From Closterium sp. Naga37s-1 (taxonomy: Eukaryota > Streptophyta > Zygnematophyceae > Desmidiales > Closteriaceae): a stretch of DNA of 64,000 nucleotides. Positions 25,852 to 31,200 of the stretch are shown here, in pieces. A model generated the notes under the pieces. The model did no database searches, was not told the origin of the DNA, and was given only the letters and a program-made list of their open reading frames with translations. The stretch covers positions 7,768,001 through 7,832,000 of the forward strand of contig CANJKZ010000010.1 in assembly GCA_947471745.1 (NCBI GenBank), given 5' to 3'. Position 1 is the stretch's first letter, and every line of letters begins with the position of its first letter. The translations under genes and the position numbers were made by a program.

Positions 25852-28193
25852 CAAACACACACAACAAAGAAGACAGTTAGAAGAAAGAGAACATACTCAC
25901 CAGTCATCCACCAGCAGCAGCGCCTTGAGCAGGCGCATCTTTTCGTTGCTCTCCGCCTCGCCCCACTCCTCGGTTAAGTGAGAAGCAAGCACAAGGCAAG
26001 CATCATCAACTCACCAGTCGTCCACCAGCAGCAGCGCCTTGAGCAGGCGCATCTTATCGTTGCCCTCCGCCTCGCCCCACTCCTCGGTTAAGTGAGAAGC
26101 AAGCACAAGGCAAGCATCATCAACTCACCAGTCATCCACCAGCAGCAGCGCCTTGAGCAGGCGCATCTTATCGTTGCCCTCCGCCTCGCCCCACTCCTTG
26201 GCAGCAGCGCTCTCCTGCCCGTCCACCGCCCCGTACAGGTCGATCGTCACGTCTGCTGGCTGCGGGTCGTCTGTCAGGTCCCGCCCCGTCGCTGCTAGGT
26301 TGATCTTTCCTATGCGGTTCACCTGGGGGGGAGCGGAATGCAGGGGAACGGGGGAGAATGGGGGACGATTCGGCCGCAAAAAAAAAGGAGAGGGGCGAGG
26401 GGGGAGGGGAGAAAAGCGGGTGTTTGAAAAGGAGCAGCGCTCTCCTGCCCGTCCACTGCCCCGTACAGGTTGATCAACACGTCTGCTGGCTACGGGTCGT
26501 CTGTCAAGTCCCTCCCCGTCACTGCCAGGTTGATCTTTCCTATGCGGTTCACCTGCGGGAGAGAGGGGAGGGGAGATGGAGAACGCAAAGAAATGAGGGT
26601 GCGAGCAGATGGTGATGTGGGCAGGGGGTGGCGTGTGGGGTGGAGAAGGGAGGACGCGACAAAAGGTGGAAAGTGGAGATGTGGGGATAGGGGGGGTAGC
26701 GAACGGGGAGGTGGCATAAGGGGGGCTGGCATAGGGGGAAGGCAGCGGCGAGTGAGCAGAGCAGAGTGCGGAGGGCAGGCAGACAAGCAGTGCACAACTA
26801 GCAGACAAGCAGTGCACAACTAGCAGACAAGCAGTGCACAACTAGCAGACAAGCAGTGCACAACTAGCAGACAAGCAGTGCACGAATAGCAGACAAGCAG
26901 TGCACGAATAGCAGACAAGCAGTGCACGAATAGCAGACAAGCAGTGCACGAATAGCAGACAAGCAGTGCACGAATAGCAGACAAGCAGTGCACGAATAGC
27001 AGACAAGCAGTGCACGAATAGCAGACAAGCAGTGCACGAATAGCAGACACGCAGTGCACGAATAGCAGACAAGCAGTGCACGAATAGCAGACACGCAGTG
27101 CACGAATAGCAGACACGCAGTGCACGAATAGCAGACAAGCAGTGCACGAATAGCAGACACGCAGTGCACGAATAGCAGACACGCAGTGCACGAATAGCAG
27201 ACAAGCAGTGCACGAATAGCAGACAAGCAGTGCACGAATAGCAGACAAGCAGTGCACGAATAGCAGACAAGCAGTGCACGAATAGCAGACAAGCAGTGCA
27301 CGAATAGCAGACAAGCAGTGCACGAATAGCAGACAAGCAGTGCACGAATAGCAGACAAGCAGTGCACGAATAGCAGACAAGCAGTGCACGAATAGCAGAC
27401 AAGCAGTGCACGAATAGCAGACAAGCAGTGCACGAATAGCAGACAAGCAGTGCACGAATAGCAGACAAGCAGTGCACGAATAGCAGACAAGCAGTGCACG
27501 AATAGCAGACAAGCAGTGCACGAATAGCAGACAAGCAGTGCACGAATAGCAGACAAGCAGTGCACGAATAGCAGACAAGCAGTGCACGAATAGCAGACAA
27601 GCAGTGCACGAATAGCAGACAAGCAGTGCACGAATAGCAGACAAGCAGTGCACGAATAGCCTGCACCGTGAGCTGGCAACTGTAAATTGCTGAGCAACAA
27701 TTTACATGTCTGTGTGCGCAGCAACTCACATCCGCTATTCTCTGTGCGTTCATCTCCTTGCTGCGTGCCTCTGCCTCCTCGTCTGGCGGGTCCAAGAACG
27801 GGTACCTGCCACACACGCACGAGCCCAGGCCACGCAGGGACAAACGCAGGGTGAGAGTAGGGTATGCTCTTTAAACTATTTGCCTGGTATGCTGTGAGCT
27901 GTTCTTGACCTCTCGAAGACAACGAAACCTAGCACCGATTACCACAAGCCACAAGCAAGCATGCGACTCACAAGGCAGCGAGCTGCACCACGTTGCTCTT
28001 GAGGCAGTTAGCTGCCAACACAAACAGGCTGTCTGGTATCCGCCCCTCCGCCCCACTGCCACCCTCCCCCTTCTCTCCTCCCTCGCCATCACCACCTGCT
28101 CCCCCTGCCCCCGCTTTTACTGCACTTCCTTTCTCCCCCCCTGCACCCTCTCCCTTGCTGTTCCCCCCGCCCTCCTTCCCCCCTTTGCTTCCT

Positions 28194-28226
<33 letters not shown>

Positions 28227-31200
28227 GCGGCAGCAGTGGCAGTGAGGCGGTGGTAGTGGCTGACCTTGAACCCCAGGATCTGAGGCGCGTGCGACTGAGG
28301 GGGCAGGGGGGAGAGTGGGAGATGGAAGGGTGTGACGTGTTAACTTCTTGCTGCTCCCCGCTACAGCAGCAGCAGCAGTGGCGGTGAGGCGGTGGTAGTG
28401 GCTGACCTTGAACCCGAGAATCTGGGGCGCGTGCGACTGAAAGGCGCAGGGGAGAAGGGGTTGGAGGGGGGAGCGTGGAAGGGTGTGTGACATGTAAGCT
28501 TCTTGTGCTCCCCGCTGCAGCAGCGGTGGCGGTGAGGCGGTGGTAGTGGCTGACCTTGAACCCCAGGATCTGAGGCGCGTGCGACTGCAGGATGATCAGG
28601 AGGGAGGGACCGGGAGGTGGAAGCCGACTGAAACAGCGATGGTCGAGGAGCCACATAAATGTTTGCAGCACAACACCGCACACAGCACTGCAAGAGACCG
28701 CACGCACAGCACCACGCAGCACAGGCCCCCACAGCACTGCACCGCACAGCATCCACCACCAGCACGCACCTCAGGGAAGAGCTTGACGAGGTGGAGGAAG
28801 GCAGAGTTGGTGGGCTGCATCTCGTAGCAGTCGAGCACCTGGTGTGATGTGAGAGAAAGACACACGCGGCGAAAACGGCAGAGCGAGAGAGCAGAGAGAG
28901 AAGGAATACAGAGGGAGGGAGGGAGGGAGGGAGGGAGGGAGGGAGGGAGGGATGGGGGATAAGGATGCAAGAGACAGGCCAGGATTCAGAGAAAAGGCTC
29001 TGGTATGTGGAGTGATGTACGGACGACAAGCATGTCATGCAGTGAGCTGAGCTGAGCTGAGCATGTGGTGAGCATGGCATGTGGTGAGCTGAGCTGAGCA
29101 TGGCATGTGAACGAATGGCATGCAATGACATGATGAGCATGGCATGGCATGGCACTTCCACGTTTCTGTGAGCCTGATAAAATAGGCCAGTGGTGCTATT
29201 CTTACAATGTCAAACACCCGGTTCGGGTCCAGGTCAAAGAGGCCGATGAGAGACTGCCAGGGAAGAAGGGAGGGGTCGGGGTGGGGAGGAAGGGGGGGAG
29301 GGGCGTACAGGACAATGTCAAGCACACGGTTGGGGTCCAGGTCAAAGAGGCCGATGAGAGACTGCCAGGGAACGCGGGACAGACAGAGGAAGGGGGGGAG
29401 GGAGGGTGGGGAGGAAGGGGGGGGGGGGGGGAGTAGGGGACAATGTGACAATGTCGAACATGCGGTTGGGGTCCAGGTCAAAGAGGCCGATGAGTGACTG
29501 GCAGGGAAGGGGGACAGACAGAAGAGAAGAGGGGGAGAGGAGAGAGGAGAGGCGAGAGGAGAGGAGAGAGGAGAGGAGCTTAGTGGAGAAAGACGCACGC
29601 GTCCTGCTGCGTCCTGCGTCTGGACGCAGCGTCCAGACGCAGAGACGCAGGACGCGCGTCCAGACGCAGGACGCACCCCGTTTTTTTTTCGGGCTGACCG
29701 GAAAAAAAAAATTGCCTCAGCGCGAAATTGACTTCAACGATTTCGACGCGACTGTGAATTTCGCATCATGTCGACCCCCCCTAACCCATTTAGACCATCA
29801 AAAACACCCTAGAGGGTTTACCAAGACAATTCTCCTTTGTAAACCCTAAACCCTGGAAGTTTAAAGGGGACGATTTTGCCTCAAATGTGTGCATCGTCGT
29901 TCCCCCCCCCTTCCCATACCCTATAACATCAATTTTCGGCTGCCCGGGGGTTTTTTTTGCCCTGCCCGGGCATGCGTCTTTTCATGCGTCCTAAAGGCCC
30001 TCCTCTAGCGTCCTGCGTCTAAGACGCTGCGTCTGGACGCAAGCGTCCTAGACGCAGGACGCGTCTTTCTCCACTAAGGAGAGGAGCATAGAGGACAATG
30101 TGAGAGCGAGTGAGAGCACAACAGTCAGCAATGGTTGCTTAAGCAGGAGTTTTGTCTGCAGTGTCTGCATCCAACAGCAATTAAAGCAAATCACTTTTAA
30201 ATTAAACATCCGCCACTAATAGCAGCCACTCACTCACCTTTACAGCATCCACCACAGCACTGGCTGATCGTGAGTTGAGTCCTAGAGGGCCCTTCTGACT
30301 CAGTATGGTGATCTGCCAGTAGTATGGAACAAGGAGCGAGAAATTACGTATCATTGAGGTAGATTATCACGAATGATGTTTCACATACCACATGTAGAAT
30401 CACAGAACGAGCTGACTCAAGTCTTTTGAAAGCCTCAAATAAAAACACCGCTCACAAAGTAATGTGGCAGTCAATCAATCAGATCCTCCACCCTCTCATT
30501 TCTCCCTCCCTTTTCCCATCCTCCTCATTGTGCGGTGGGGTTGGGGTTGGGGGAGCATTCATTCATTCATTCGAGCAGATTGAACTCGGTCTGTGTGTCT
30601 TCAAGTTGACTCAAACGTCACCTGGATATTACGTTACAATACATCTTTCAATCTCTCCATTTCTCTCTCTCACCAGTTTTGCATATCCCTCGGAGTCCTC
30701 TCGGAGCAGGTTGAACTTGGTCTGTGTGTACACAAGCCGTGTGTTCACTCGCACCTGCCAGGTGAACGGGGCAGGCAGGCAGCGAACAGAGAGGAGCAGA
30801 GACGGAAGAAAGACAGCTTCTAAAATGACTCAAAATTGGGCGTGCTCGTAGAGTACATCAAGTGAGTGAGGGTCCACTTGCACGCACCTGGCAGATACCA
30901 GGAAAGCAGGCAGAGGCGCACACAGGAGGCCTATGCAAAACCCAACTTGTTTGATTAAGATTGGGGCATAGCAGAGCATTATTTATTAAGGGCAGAGCAG
31001 AGCAGGGCAGAGACAGCAAGCAAGCATATAACCAGGGAATGGACGTGAAGGCGGAAAAGAACAGGCTAGCGGGCGGGAGAGGAGGGTGGAGGGGGTGGGG
31101 GGGAGAGAGGTGGGAGAAGGTGAGAGGGGGGCGTGGGTGTGGATTGGCAGTGACGGCTTACACATTTCTTCTTGAGCTCCGAGGGCTCCATCTTGATCAG

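Noticed and set aside
25629-25880. Coding call across the CA repeat
   Set aside because: His/Thr runs come from the microsatellite.
26779-27660. CRISPR-like array
   Set aside because: Units are directly adjacent with no unique spacers, and the context is a eukaryotic intron.
26820-27922. Overlapping minus ORFs of 277-352 codons (ALLVCYSCTACLLFVHCLSA-type repeats)
   Set aside because: Created by the 22-bp minisatellite, open in all three frames. The only real coding part is THO2 exon 11 (27730-27805).
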